A stretch of DNA of 22,860 nt from an uncultured archaeon A07HN63 (GTDB lineage Archaea > Halobacteriota > Halobacteria > Halobacteriales > Haloferacaceae): positions 11,433 through 34,292 of the forward strand of contig KI543214.1 in the NCBI GenBank assembly GCA_000496215.1, given 5' to 3'. Of the stretch, positions 6,765-13,558 are shown piece by piece. Under the pieces are notes generated by a model, which saw only the letters and a list, made by a program, of their open reading frames with translations, was not told the DNA's origin and searched no databases. The position numbers and the translations under genes are program-made. Within the stretch, counting starts at the first letter, position 1. Each line of letters begins with the position of its first letter.

Positions 6765-8426
6765 CTACAGCCACGTGCTCACGTACGGGCCATCCTGTGT
6801 GTACCCCAGTTTCTCGCGGTAATACTCCCGGACGCCGATACCCGAGATCACGCTGAGCTTGTCGAAGCCAGCGTCTACAGCCAGTTCCTCGGCGTGCTCG
6901 AGGAGGCGGCGTCCGTACCCCTGATGTTGCCACTCCGCCTCGCCAGCCGTCTGTCCGATGCCGGCCTCGCTCCCGTAGACGTGGAGCTCGCGGACGATAG
7001 CCGCATCCTGCAGTTCACGTCGAACCGGGTCGTTCGGGAACCGCAATCTGCAGAATCCGATGAGGATGTCTTGTACGGTATCTTCAACACTGATGAAGTG
7101 CTCGGTGCCGCCACAGACCTCGTAGGTCAGCACGTCGAGTTCGATATCCGCGGGATTTGGCTCGGCCTCGGTCATCCCGACCTCGCGGGCACGAATATCC
7201 CGGCACTCGATGCCGTGATCGTCGGCATACTGCTGGGCCAGCTGCCGGAGATTCGACTTCCAGACGCCGGCGTCGATGAAGTCGGCGGGGATGTCTCGCT
7301 GGACGCGCTGGAGCCGGGTGTACTTCGGGATCATGCCCAAGATTTCGCCGATGAGTTCGGTGGCCTCCTCGTTGTCCAGCGGGTCGTACTCGTCGCGTCG
7401 CCACATGTCGTAGGTGAGCGTGTCGCGAACAACGATTGTCGGATAGATCTTGAGATAGTCCGGCTTGTAATCCGGGTTCGAGAACAGTTGCCGGAAGTCC
7501 TCAAGACACATCTCCTTGGTCATGCCGGGCTGGCCGGGCATCATGTGGAAACCCACCTTGAATCCCGCATCCCGCAGCCGACGGTTGGCGTCGATGGAGG
7601 CCTGCGTGCCGTGGCCGCGGTGCATCTCGCGGTTGACCCGCTCGTAGGTAGTCTGGACGCCGACCTCGACTTTCGTCCCGCCGAGATCGAGCATGCGGTC
7701 GATCTGCTCGGGATCACACCAGTCGGGCTTCGTCTCAAAGGTGGTGCCGATATTTCTGATCTCGCTTTTTTCGTTTTCGGCGATCACATCTTCGAGATAC
7801 TCGAACTCGTACTCCTCGGGGTCCTGCGCGAAGCTCTCGCCCTCGGCCGCCTCGGGGTCGCTGTCGAGGTCGTAGTCGTTGAGCGCCTGTAGCGCGCGCT
7901 TGACGAACCACTCCTGATAGTCGTGACTCCGGGCGGTCATCGTCCCGCCCATGATGATGAGTTCGACCTTGTCGACCGGGTGGCCGATGGTCCGCAACTG
8001 GTGGAGCCGGAGGGTTACCTGTCCGTACGGATCGTAGTCGTTCTGCTCGCCGCGGGCGGCCGCGGGCTCGTGGCCGGTGTAGCTCTGCGAGGAGTCGAAC
8101 TCGCTGGCCGGGCCGCCGGGACAGTAGAGACACTTCCCGTGGGGGCACATGTGCGGCGAGGTCATGATCGCCACCGGCGAGACACCCGAGGCGGTCCGGA
8201 CTGGCTTGCGCCGAACAACCGACTTCACCGTATCGCGGTGTTCCTGTGGTGCAAAGTCGAGGAGTTCGGTGTTTTTCGGGACTTTCGGCGCGGAGTACTT
8301 CGAACAGACATCGAGCTTTGCGGATTCGAGGTCGTCGCGGTCGATCTCGCCGTCGATGATTCGCTCGACGAGTTCCGCACACGCCTGTCTGTAGGGGTCG
8401 GCGTCGGTAGCGGCGTCGGAACTCAC
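6765..8426 (-). CDS. elp3: Elp3-family tRNA uridine-34 carboxymethylation enzyme (radical SAM + GNAT)
   Basis: This 553-aa protein is predicted to modify the wobble uridine C5 of tRNAs using SAM and acetyl-CoA (tRNA carboxymethyluridine synthase, EC 2.3.1.311). The radical-SAM cluster motif CPHGKCLYC has Cys at residues 94, 99 and 102 and is followed by PGGPASEF and SYTGHEPAAARG, which are hallmark Elp3 sequences. HRGHGTQASIDANRRLRDAG and GFHMMPGQPGM are also typical. The C-terminal GNAT domain carries the acetyl-CoA loop EWQHQGYGRRLL near residue 505 and ends YYREKLGYTQDGPYVSTWL. The start is GTG 8426, supported by a GGAGGT Shine-Dalgarno sequence 6 bases upstream, which is less common in this otherwise mostly leaderless region. 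Archaea have Elp3 without the other Elongator subunits. The gene lies between two USP genes on the same strand. Confidence 0.95.
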   Translation of the reverse strand: MSSDAATDADPYRQACAELVERIIDGEIDRDDLESAKLDVCSKYSAPKVPKNTELLDFAPQEHRDTVKSVVRRKPVRTASGVSPVAIMTSPHMCPHGKCLYCPGGPASEFDSSQSYTGHEPAAARGEQNDYDPYGQVTLRLHQLRTIGHPVDKVELIIMGGTMTARSHDYQEWFVKRALQALNDYDLDSDPEAAEGESFAQDPEEYEFEYLEDVIAENEKSEIRNIGTTFETKPDWCDPEQIDRMLDLGGTKVEVGVQTTYERVNREMHRGHGTQASIDANRRLRDAGFKVGFHMMPGQPGMTKEMCLEDFRQLFSNPDYKPDYLKIYPTIVVRDTLTYDMWRRDEYDPLDNEEATELIGEILGMIPKYTRLQRVQRDIPADFIDAGVWKSNLRQLAQQYADDHGIECRDIRAREVGMTEAEPNPADIELDVLTYEVCGGTEHFISVEDTVQDILIGFCRLRFPNDPVRRELQDAAIVRELHVYGSEAGIGQTAGEAEWQHQGYGRRLLEHAEELAVDAGFDKLSVISGIGVREYYREKLGYTQDGPYVSTWL

Positions 8427-8432
8427 GGCGAT

Positions 8433-8438
8433 ACCTCC
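8433..8438 (-). promoter_or_regulatory. Shine-Dalgarno sequence of elp3
   Basis: On the minus strand this reads GGAGGT, ending 6 nt before the GTG start at 8426. It decides for GTG 8426 and indicates a leadered mRNA. Confidence 0.65.
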
Positions 8439-8507
8439 GATCGAGCGTGACGCATTACCCGACTTTGGTCGCGGTTGGCGGTTAAGCGTGTCGCTCGGTG
8501 TTCGAGC

Positions 8508-8948
8508 TCAGTCCCCGTTTTCGGAGCCTTTGACCACGAACACCGGGACTTCGGCACTGTCGACGACGCGCTCGGAGACGCTGCCGAGAGCGATCTTCTC
8601 CCGCGGGCTCTTGCTATCGGTGCCGATAACGATCACATCGAGGTCTTCCTCCTGTGTTTCGTGGATGATTTCCTTGTCTGGGGTTCCGTGTCGGACCGAG
8701 GTTTCCACATCGAGATCCCGCTCGGCAGCGCGGTCAGCGATCTCGGCGACTGATGCCTCGGCGTCGGCCGTCAACTCCGCGTCGACGCCGTCGCGGTCGT
8801 CGGTACCGGCGGCCTGGATCGAGCGGATGTCGACGACAGCGAGGGCCCGGACCGTCGCGTCGTGGTCGGCCGCCAGCCTGAGGGCGTGGGGCAGGGTTCG
8901 GTCGACCGCGTCGCTCCCGTCGGTCGGCACCAGAATCGAATCGTACAT
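8508..8948 (-). CDS. Universal stress protein (single UspA domain)
   Basis: This is a 146-aa single-domain USP from ATG 8948. It begins MYDSILVPTDGSDAVDRTLP, the standard USP first strand and loop, and has HGTPDKEIIH in the middle. The C-terminal nucleotide loop reads IGTDSKSPREKIALGSVSERV. Canonical ATP-binding USPs have G-x-x-G before a nine-residue spacer and G-S. Here the second glycine is replaced by Ser (GTDS) while the distal GSVSERV is intact, so ATP binding may be weakened. The frame is open upstream for 37 codons, but the residues there are not USP-like. The mRNA is probably leaderless, with a TTAA-containing element about 25-30 bp upstream. It is a separate paralogue of the two-domain USP at 5793-6613. 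Confidence 0.9.
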   Translation of the reverse strand: MYDSILVPTDGSDAVDRTLPHALRLAADHDATVRALAVVDIRSIQAAGTDDRDGVDAELTADAEASVAEIADRAAERDLDVETSVRHGTPDKEIIHETQEEDLDVIVIGTDSKSPREKIALGSVSERVVDSAEVPVFVVKGSENGD

Positions 8949-9320
8949 GCCAGTGGCTTTGCTGGCGAGCCGCTTAATGTCACCCCTTGCTGCGTCCCTC
9001 GCCGGTAGAATGGTACCCGGGACACTAACGCCCGACCTCATCCAGCGGCGGCATGCCATGTCAGTCGGGAAACCCTCGTGCCGGGCAGCTGTCGTTGACG
9101 GCCGACAGCGAGCCGCTGTACCGTGCCTGGGTTCGCCGGACTGTCATCGCTCCCGAAGTGGGACGACTCGGCCGGGGACTTGTGGCACGTAACGAGGATT
9201 CAGGCAGCAAGCGGCTTACCATTTCCGCCACGGGAGCACCACATCACGCTGCCGTGATTTTTTCGTGTATTACCGCGCTCGAAGACCCAGAAGAACAGGA
9301 ACTGGAGATGGCTGTCGCTG
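8949..9320. other. Gene-poor gap with tRNA-sized inverted repeat and terminator-like hairpin
   Basis: No reading frame here has convincing protein character; the open plus-strand frame is Arg/Pro-rich noise. The gap contains a 7-bp inverted repeat, GCTCCCG (9149-9155) and CGGGAGC (9231-9237), 89 nt end to end. Inside it on the minus strand is a D-arm-like hairpin (9211-9228). Just to the right is a 6-bp hairpin followed by six T. It may hold a small RNA or a decayed tRNA. Confidence 0.4.
9243..9263 (+). terminator. Intrinsic-terminator-like hairpin with U tract
   Basis: The perfect 6-bp stem ATCACG/CGTGAT has a CTGC loop and is followed on the plus strand by six T. No plus-strand protein gene lies upstream. 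It would either end an unannotated RNA read left to right or be coincidental. It has no T run for the minus-strand genes to its right. Confidence 0.4.
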
Positions 9321-9440
9321 TCAGTCCGCTGGTGGTTGCTCCCCGCCCGACTCCGAACTCTCGTCAGGGTCGCTCTCGAAGACGAGAAGATACACCACGA
9401 GCCACACGCGAGCGCGGCGACGACGCGGCGACTCACTCAC
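9321..9440 (-). CDS. 39-aa micro-protein, translationally coupled to the upstream unknown gene
   Basis: A 39-codon ORF starts at GTG 9440, whose bases overlap the stop of the upstream gene as GTGA. The protein has a very basic N terminus (SESPRRRRAR), a short hydrophobic stretch (VWLVVYLLVF, residues ~12-21), and an acidic Ser/Glu/Asp-rich C terminus (ESDPDESSESGGEQPPAD). That order (basic, hydrophobic, acidic), haloarchaeal codon choice and the exact stop/start overlap support real coding. It could be a single-pass or peripheral membrane peptide with the basic end inside, or a regulatory subunit of the preceding protein. The hydrophobic part is short for a full membrane span. I do not recognise a family. 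Confidence 0.55.
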   Translation of the reverse strand: MSESPRRRRARVWLVVYLLVFESDPDESSESGGEQPPAD

Positions 9441-10351
9441 GGGCAGTCACCCCTTGCTGGACCGATTGGGGCACTTGCCAGCCCCGCCGGTGCGGCCTCG
9501 CCGACCGGTGCGATCCGAAACTGCCACCCGTCGCCCGCTGTCCGAACCGAAACGGCAACCGGTCGCCAGTCGAGGGCCGATTCGTAGAGTGCGATCACAA
9601 TCGGGAGTGTCGGAAGACGCCCCTCAAGCGGGGCGAACGCGTAGGCGGACACATCGACACGCAGAGTTCGAGTTCCGGTTCGTCGACACTGCTCCCACGC
9701 GGTGTCTCGAAACTCGGCGATATCGTGCTCCGCGTCCAAACTGTCGAGTACGGCGTCGATATCACCGGGCGGGCACCCCTGAGTCGCCGCGACCGAATCC
9801 AGTCTGTCGGCGGCCGTATCAAGGAGTGCGGCCTGCTCGTCCGGCGGTAGCCGCGTGGACACCATCGCCGACATCCGCTCCAGCAACCGGAGACACAGAT
9901 CGTCGGCAGAGGGGTCCGTCGCGGCGTGCGCACCGTAGGCTTCCATGACCGCGGTTTCGATCCCGTCGTGGCCGCGGTCGGCGAGCGCGCCGAAGACAGC
10001 GGCCGCCACCCTGTGACAGAACGCTACCAGTGGCTCGGCCACTCGCGCCGAGTCGACCGCCGCAGCCGGGAGCGTTGGGTCCGGAGCGGCGCAACTCCCG
10101 GCCGACGCGGGTGAAACGGTGGGGTGGCCCTGACAGATGACGATGTCGTACTGTGGCACCGACGGATCGTACGCTCGGAGCCGCTCGCGGTACTGCGCCG
10201 TCGCGGCGGCGGCACTGCGAGCCACCGCTCGCGTGGGGAATCGCAGCCCGGCGGCTGGCACCGGCTGTTCGCCGTAGCGACCACAGACGAGCGTGAACTC
10301 GCCGGTGCCGCTCGCCAGCGACTCGATGTGGGCCCGGAGATCAGCTAGCAT
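9437..10351 (-). CDS. Haloarchaeal protein of unknown function (DUF7551/DUF7552-like)
   Basis: This is a 304-aa protein from ATG 10351. The N-terminal ~70 residues (LADLRAHIESLASGTGEFTL, then CGRYGEQPVPAAGLRFPTR and a Tyr/Arg-rich helix ending YDPSVPQYDIVICQGHP) resemble a small haloarchaeal domain found both alone and at the N terminus of longer proteins. I recall such domains as DUF7551/DUF7552, but the numbers are from memory. The middle is helical (EPLVAFCHRVAAAVFGALAD, then LLERMSAMVSTRLPPDEQAA), and a C-terminal α/β-looking part follows (TLRVDVSAYAFAPLEG). There is no signal peptide and no membrane span. The frame extends 64 codons upstream through a tandem repeat, but that extension is Pro/Ser-rich repeat translation and is unlikely to be coding. 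Its stop overlaps the 39-aa ORF start. Confidence 0.7.
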   Translation of the reverse strand: MLADLRAHIESLASGTGEFTLVCGRYGEQPVPAAGLRFPTRAVARSAAAATAQYRERLRAYDPSVPQYDIVICQGHPTVSPASAGSCAAPDPTLPAAAVDSARVAEPLVAFCHRVAAAVFGALADRGHDGIETAVMEAYGAHAATDPSADDLCLRLLERMSAMVSTRLPPDEQAALLDTAADRLDSVAATQGCPPGDIDAVLDSLDAEHDIAEFRDTAWEQCRRTGTRTLRVDVSAYAFAPLEGRLPTLPIVIALYESALDWRPVAVSVRTAGDGWQFRIAPVGEAAPAGLASAPIGPARGDCP

Positions 10352-10393
10352 CGTTCGGTACTCGCGAGGACAGCGCTGATCTGTCGTCGACTG

Positions 10394-10489
10394 TGCAAAT
10401 GGCGATAGCGATGGCTTTGCAAACGGTGATAGCGGCGGCAGTGCAAACGGCGATAGCCGCGGCCGTACAAGCGTTGATAGCGGCGGTGC
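10394..10489. repeat. Tandem repeat, 24-bp unit, four copies
   Basis: Units start at 10394, 10418, 10442 and 10466. Each contains a version of GCAAACGGNGATAGC followed by a GC-rich spacer (CGCGGC-like). Copies 2 and 3 are nearly identical; copies 1 and 4 diverge more. The array lies between the start of the unknown gene (10351, minus) and an AT-rich box at 10500-10515, so it would fall in that gene's 5' leader or promoter-proximal region. A 24-bp period leaves all frames open (8 codons), which explains the long spurious ORFs across it. Confidence 0.85.
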
Positions 10490-10504
10490 TGTCGGAATGC
10501 GAGA

Positions 10505-10513
10505 AAATATTGA
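10505..10513 (-). promoter_or_regulatory. Possible TATA-like box for the unknown gene
   Basis: On the minus strand this reads AATATTTTC. It is the only AT-rich element upstream of ATG 10351. If used, the transcript would start near 10480 and carry the tandem repeat in a leader of about 130 nt. Confidence 0.3.
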
Positions 10514-10575
10514 GATCCAAAGGGGTGGCAACGGCCGATCCAAGCCATCGGTGTCGATGCCATGGACATCTATTG

Positions 10576-10589
10576 TTAGGCCGACCTAA
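10576..10589. promoter_or_regulatory. TTAGG/CCTAA inverted repeat, candidate operator
   Basis: TTAGGCCGACCTAA has perfect 5-bp arms in a 14-bp imperfect palindrome and lies between the two divergent genes. TTAGG-N-CCTAA sites resemble binding sites of DtxR/MntR/SirR-type metal-responsive repressors. The assignment is by pattern only. Confidence 0.45.
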
Positions 10590-10638
10590 AAAGTTACCCG
10601 TATTCGGTCGGTGATCAAACGCCAGTTTGAGCCTCCAT

Positions 10639-10652
10639 CGTGTATTTACACG
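10639..10652. promoter_or_regulatory. Palindrome overlapping the TATA box of the AIM24 gene
   Basis: CGTGTATTTACACG has perfect 6-bp arms around TT. Its centre (TATTTA, 10643-10648) is 30-35 bp before ATG 10678, where a TATA box is expected. A repressor bound here would block TBP, so it is a plausible operator. Confidence 0.45.
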
Positions 10653-10677
10653 TCTGCGACAAAAGCTGGCTTGCAAT

Positions 10678-11346
10678 ATGGATCTCGACGAGTTCACCGC
10701 AGCCAACGCACCGAAGGACGGCGGCGACGCCTTCCAGAAAGAAAACAGCAAGCTCCTCGATATCACAGTCGACGGCACCGTCATGGTCAAGGCCGGCTCG
10801 ATGGTCGCCTACACGGGCGACCTCACGTTTACCGGCAAATCCTCCGCCGAGGGCGGCATCACCGGCATGGTCAAGGAGGCCGTCTCCAGCGAGGGGACCC
10901 CGATCATGGAAGCGGAGGGCTCCGGGCATCTCTACGTTGCCGAACAGGAGAAGAAGGTGCAGGTGCTCTCGCTGGACGCCGACGAGGGGATCTCTGTCAA
11001 CGGGAACGACATTCTCGCCTTCGAATCGCGGGTCGACTACGAGATCAAGACGATCGGCGGGCTCTCCGAGGCCGCGGCGGGCGGGCTAACGAACGTTCAC
11101 CTCAGCGGTCCCGGGACCGTCACGCTGACAACCCACGGCGACCCGCTGGTGGCGACGCCGCCGATCACGACCGACCCTGATGCCACGGTCGCCTGGAGCA
11201 CGAATCTCTCGCCGTCGGTCGGAACCAACAAGATGATCGAGATCGGCCAGTCGTCCAATGAATCGATCCAGATGGACTTCACCGGCTCCGAGGGGTTCGT
11301 CGTCGTCCAGCCCTTCGAGGAAGGCGGTCAGCGACAACAACAGTAA
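10678..11346 (+). CDS. AIM24 family protein (TIGR00266-like)
   Basis: This is a 222-aa all-beta protein from ATG 10678. The repeated pattern of short strands with conserved Gly, such as FQKENSKLLDITVDG, VMVKAGSMVAYTGDLTF and EGSGHLYVAEQEKKVQVL, is that of the AIM24/TIGR00266 family. This family is named from a yeast mitochondrial biogenesis protein; its prokaryotic members have no assigned biochemical role. Residues ~150-175 (GPGTVTLTTHGDPLVATPP) and ~177-190 complete the family core. There is no signal peptide or membrane span. The C terminus ends in a short Gln/Gly tail. The frame extends 17 codons upstream, but the TATA-like palindrome lies inside that part, so ATG 10678 is preferred. Bacterial relatives are sometimes linked to membrane or stress functions, so no role can be claimed here. 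Confidence 0.85.
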   Translation: MDLDEFTAANAPKDGGDAFQKENSKLLDITVDGTVMVKAGSMVAYTGDLTFTGKSSAEGGITGMVKEAVSSEGTPIMEAEGSGHLYVAEQEKKVQVLSLDADEGISVNGNDILAFESRVDYEIKTIGGLSEAAAGGLTNVHLSGPGTVTLTTHGDPLVATPPITTDPDATVAWSTNLSPSVGTNKMIEIGQSSNESIQMDFTGSEGFVVVQPFEEGGQRQQQ

Positions 11347-11423
11347 GACCACCCACTTCCACCGCGTACTCCCACCAGTCGTCGGGGAACCCAATTCGAC
11401 CCACTGCACCGGAATCCGACCGA

Positions 11424-11433
11424 CTTATATATG
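11424..11433 (+). promoter_or_regulatory. TATA box of asd
   Basis: CTTATATATG is centred about 26 bp before ATG 11454. It is one of the clearest haloarchaeal promoters in the window and supports a leaderless transcript starting at that ATG. Confidence 0.6.
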
Positions 11434-11453
11434 TGAGAGCGTTTCGCACGGCA

Positions 11454-12494
11454 ATGACAGTACAGGTCGGTATTCTCGGTGCGACAGGCGCGGTCGGACA
11501 GCGTTTTATCCAGCTTCTTGACGGCCATCCCACCTTCGAGATCGCGGCCCTGACAGCCAGCGAGTCGAGCGCGGGCCACCCCTATCGGGAGGCCGCGAAG
11601 TGGCGTGCGGATAGCCCGATTCCGGATGCTATCGCCGGGATGGAGGTCGGGAAGACCGATCCCGATCACGTCTCAGACGATATCGATCTACTGTTCTCGT
11701 CGCTGCCCTCCGGCGTCGCCAGCGAGGTTGAACCAGCGTTTCTCGACGCGGGTTACGTCGTCTCCTCGAACTCCTCGAACGACCGCATGGCCGACGACGT
11801 GCCGTTGACGATCCCCGAGATCAACCCCGGTCATCTCGATCTGATCGAGGTCCAGCGCGACAACCGCGGCTGGGACGGCGCACTCATCAAGAACCCAAAC
11901 TGCTCAACGATCACGATGGTGCCAACGCTGGCGGCCCTCGACGAGTTCGGCCTCGAACGCACCGACGTGACGACGCTACAGGCCGTCTCCGGCGCGGGCT
12001 ACTCCGGGGTCACCTCGATGGAGATCATCGACAACGCGATCCCGCATATCGGCGGCGAGGAGGCGAAGATGGAGACCGAATCCCGCAAACTGCTGGGCGA
12101 GTTCGACGGCGCTGAACTCTCCCTGCACGACGCCGAGGTCAACGCCTCCTGTAACCGGATTCCGACGGTCGACGGCCACCTCGAAAGCGTCTTTGCCGAC
12201 CTCGCCGACGACCCCTCGCCCGCCGAGGCCCGCCAGGCGATGGAATCCTTCCCGGGCGTCGACCTCCCGAGCGCGCCGGAGCAGCTGATCCACGTGTTCG
12301 GCGACGACCAGCCCGACCGGCCGCAGCCACGGCTCGACCGGAACCGTGACGACGGAATGGCCATCTCGGCAGGGGGCGTGCAGGCGACGGAAAGCGGGCT
12401 CAAGTACAACTGTCTCGCACACAACACGCTTCGCGGTGCGGCCGGCGCAAGCATCCTGAACGGCGAACTCCTGCTCGAAGAGGGCTGGCTCTGA
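11454..12494 (+). CDS. asd: Aspartate-semialdehyde dehydrogenase
   Basis: This enzyme reduces L-aspartyl-4-phosphate with NADPH to L-aspartate-4-semialdehyde (EC 1.2.1.11), the branch point to lysine, threonine and methionine. The protein is 346 aa from ATG 11454. The dinucleotide motif ILGATGAVGQRF spans residues 7-18. The catalytic Cys150 lies in LIKNPNCSTITMVPTLAAL. The substrate-binding Arg and His region CNRIPTVDGHLESVF follows. SNSSNDRM and VPLTIPEINPGHL match the archaeal/fungal-type Asd subgroup. A GTG seven codons upstream lies at the end of the TATA box and is rejected as the start. It is the only amino-acid biosynthesis gene in the stretch. Confidence 0.96.
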   Translation: MTVQVGILGATGAVGQRFIQLLDGHPTFEIAALTASESSAGHPYREAAKWRADSPIPDAIAGMEVGKTDPDHVSDDIDLLFSSLPSGVASEVEPAFLDAGYVVSSNSSNDRMADDVPLTIPEINPGHLDLIEVQRDNRGWDGALIKNPNCSTITMVPTLAALDEFGLERTDVTTLQAVSGAGYSGVTSMEIIDNAIPHIGGEEAKMETESRKLLGEFDGAELSLHDAEVNASCNRIPTVDGHLESVFADLADDPSPAEARQAMESFPGVDLPSAPEQLIHVFGDDQPDRPQPRLDRNRDDGMAISAGGVQATESGLKYNCLAHNTLRGAAGASILNGELLLEEGWL

Positions 12495-12524
12495 CGTTCA
12501 GGCCACGCGATTTCGGCCGGCCCC

Positions 12525-13481
12525 TCAGACAACTCTGTTCTCGAACTCGGTGTTGCCGCTGCGGTAGCGTTCGACGTTGCCGGCCAGAATCTCGGCCGTT
12601 CGCTCGTAGTAGTCGGGCGTGTGGCCGGCGTTGTGCGGTGTGATTGTGACGTTCTCGAACTCCCACAGCGGGTGATCACCCGGCAACGGCTCGGGGTCGG
12701 TCACGTCGAGCGTCGCGCCGCCGATCCGGTTGGACTGCAGCGCGCTCACGAGGGCGTCGGTGTCGACGACACCGCCACGGGCGATGTTGACGAGGACGGC
12801 GTCGGTCGGCAGCGTCAGCAACGCGTCGCTGTCGATTAGTCCGCGGGTCTCGTCGGTCAGCGGGCAGGCTAACACGAGGTAGTCCGTCCGCGCAAGCGCG
12901 TCGTGAATTTCGTCAAAGCCGAACACCTCATCGGTCGGCCCGCCTTTTGATGGCGTATAGCGCACACCGAGCGTGTCGACACCGAAGGGGTCGAGTCGGT
13001 CGACGACGCTCGTGCCGATGGCCCCGAGCCCGACGACGGTGACGGTACTCCCATTGAGTTCCCGGGCTGGAAACGACTGCCACGAGCCGCGCTGCTGCTG
13101 TCGCCACGCCTGTTTGAACCGCCGGACGTGGCTCAGAATCGCGCCGATGACGTACTCGGCGATGTTCGGCCCGTGGACGCCGGAGGCGTTGGTGACGGCA
13201 ATCTCTTGATTCTCGAAGGTCTCCAGCGGAAGGTGGCCAACGCCAGCGTAGACACAGGCGAAGAGATCGAGATTGGTCGCGCGCTCGATCTGCGCCTCGC
13301 CGAGCGAGAAGCCGGTCGCGATAGGGGCCGATTCGAGCAGGTCGCGCTCGTCGTCCGGCGTCTGTGCAACCGTGATATCGGCGTCTGGCAGTCGATCACG
13401 CAGAGCTGTCGCGTAGTCGTCGGCTGACAGGCCGTGGATATTCTGTCGAAGGACGGCAATCTGGGGCGTGGACATATCCAT
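12525..13481 (-). CDS. D-2-hydroxyacid dehydrogenase (NAD-dependent)
   Basis: This is a 318-aa oxidoreductase of the D-isomer-specific 2-hydroxyacid dehydrogenase family. The coenzyme motif VVGLGAIG is at residues 149-156. Catalytic residues appear in the expected order: Arg235 in VNIARGGVVD, Glu264 in TDPEPLPGDHPLW, and His283 in TPHNAGHTP. The N-terminal substrate domain contains FACVYAGVGHLPLE and TNASGVHGPNIAEYVIG, both conserved in this family. The substrate cannot be fixed from sequence; glyoxylate/hydroxypyruvate, 3-phosphoglycerate-like and branched 2-keto acids are all possible. Two in-frame ATG codons lie at 13481 and 13475, and the choice changes only two residues. The gene converges with asd, with 30 bp between stops. 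Confidence 0.92.
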   Translation of the reverse strand: MDMSTPQIAVLRQNIHGLSADDYATALRDRLPDADITVAQTPDDERDLLESAPIATGFSLGEAQIERATNLDLFACVYAGVGHLPLETFENQEIAVTNASGVHGPNIAEYVIGAILSHVRRFKQAWRQQQRGSWQSFPARELNGSTVTVVGLGAIGTSVVDRLDPFGVDTLGVRYTPSKGGPTDEVFGFDEIHDALARTDYLVLACPLTDETRGLIDSDALLTLPTDAVLVNIARGGVVDTDALVSALQSNRIGGATLDVTDPEPLPGDHPLWEFENVTITPHNAGHTPDYYERTAEILAGNVERYRSGNTEFENRVV

Positions 13482-13558
13482 GCCTTCGGTGCCACGGATA
13501 TGAGTCTACGGTCCTCGAAGGCCCGAATCACTATGTGACCACAGCCGAATTATTCACT

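Noticed and set aside
6753..7892. Long plus-strand open frame opposite elp3
   Set aside because: Antisense shadow in GC-rich coding DNA. The minus strand encodes the full Elp3 motif set, and the plus frame has no recognisable domain.
9149..9237. Functional class II tRNA on the minus strand
   Set aside because: Acceptor-like and D-arm-like pairing exist, but there is no paired anticodon arm, no TTCRAAT-type T loop, and the discriminator is G.
9053..9850. Plus-strand 265-codon frame across the gap and the unknown gene
   Set aside because: Arg/Pro/Ser-rich noise antisense to the better-supported minus-strand gene and the 39-aa ORF, with no promoter or domain.
10394..10489. CRISPR array
   Set aside because: Units are directly adjacent with no unique spacers, copies diverge, and no cas genes are near.
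10352..10543. 64-residue N-terminal extension of the unknown protein (Pro/Ser/Phe repeats)
   Set aside because: It is translation of the tandem repeat; the recognisable domain begins right after ATG 10351.
10393..10614. Plus-strand 73-codon frame through the tandem repeat (Ala-rich octapeptide repeat QTVIAAAV)
   Set aside because: A 24-bp period is open in several frames on both strands. The frame then runs through the TTAGG palindrome into Arg/His-rich sequence, which is not protein-like.
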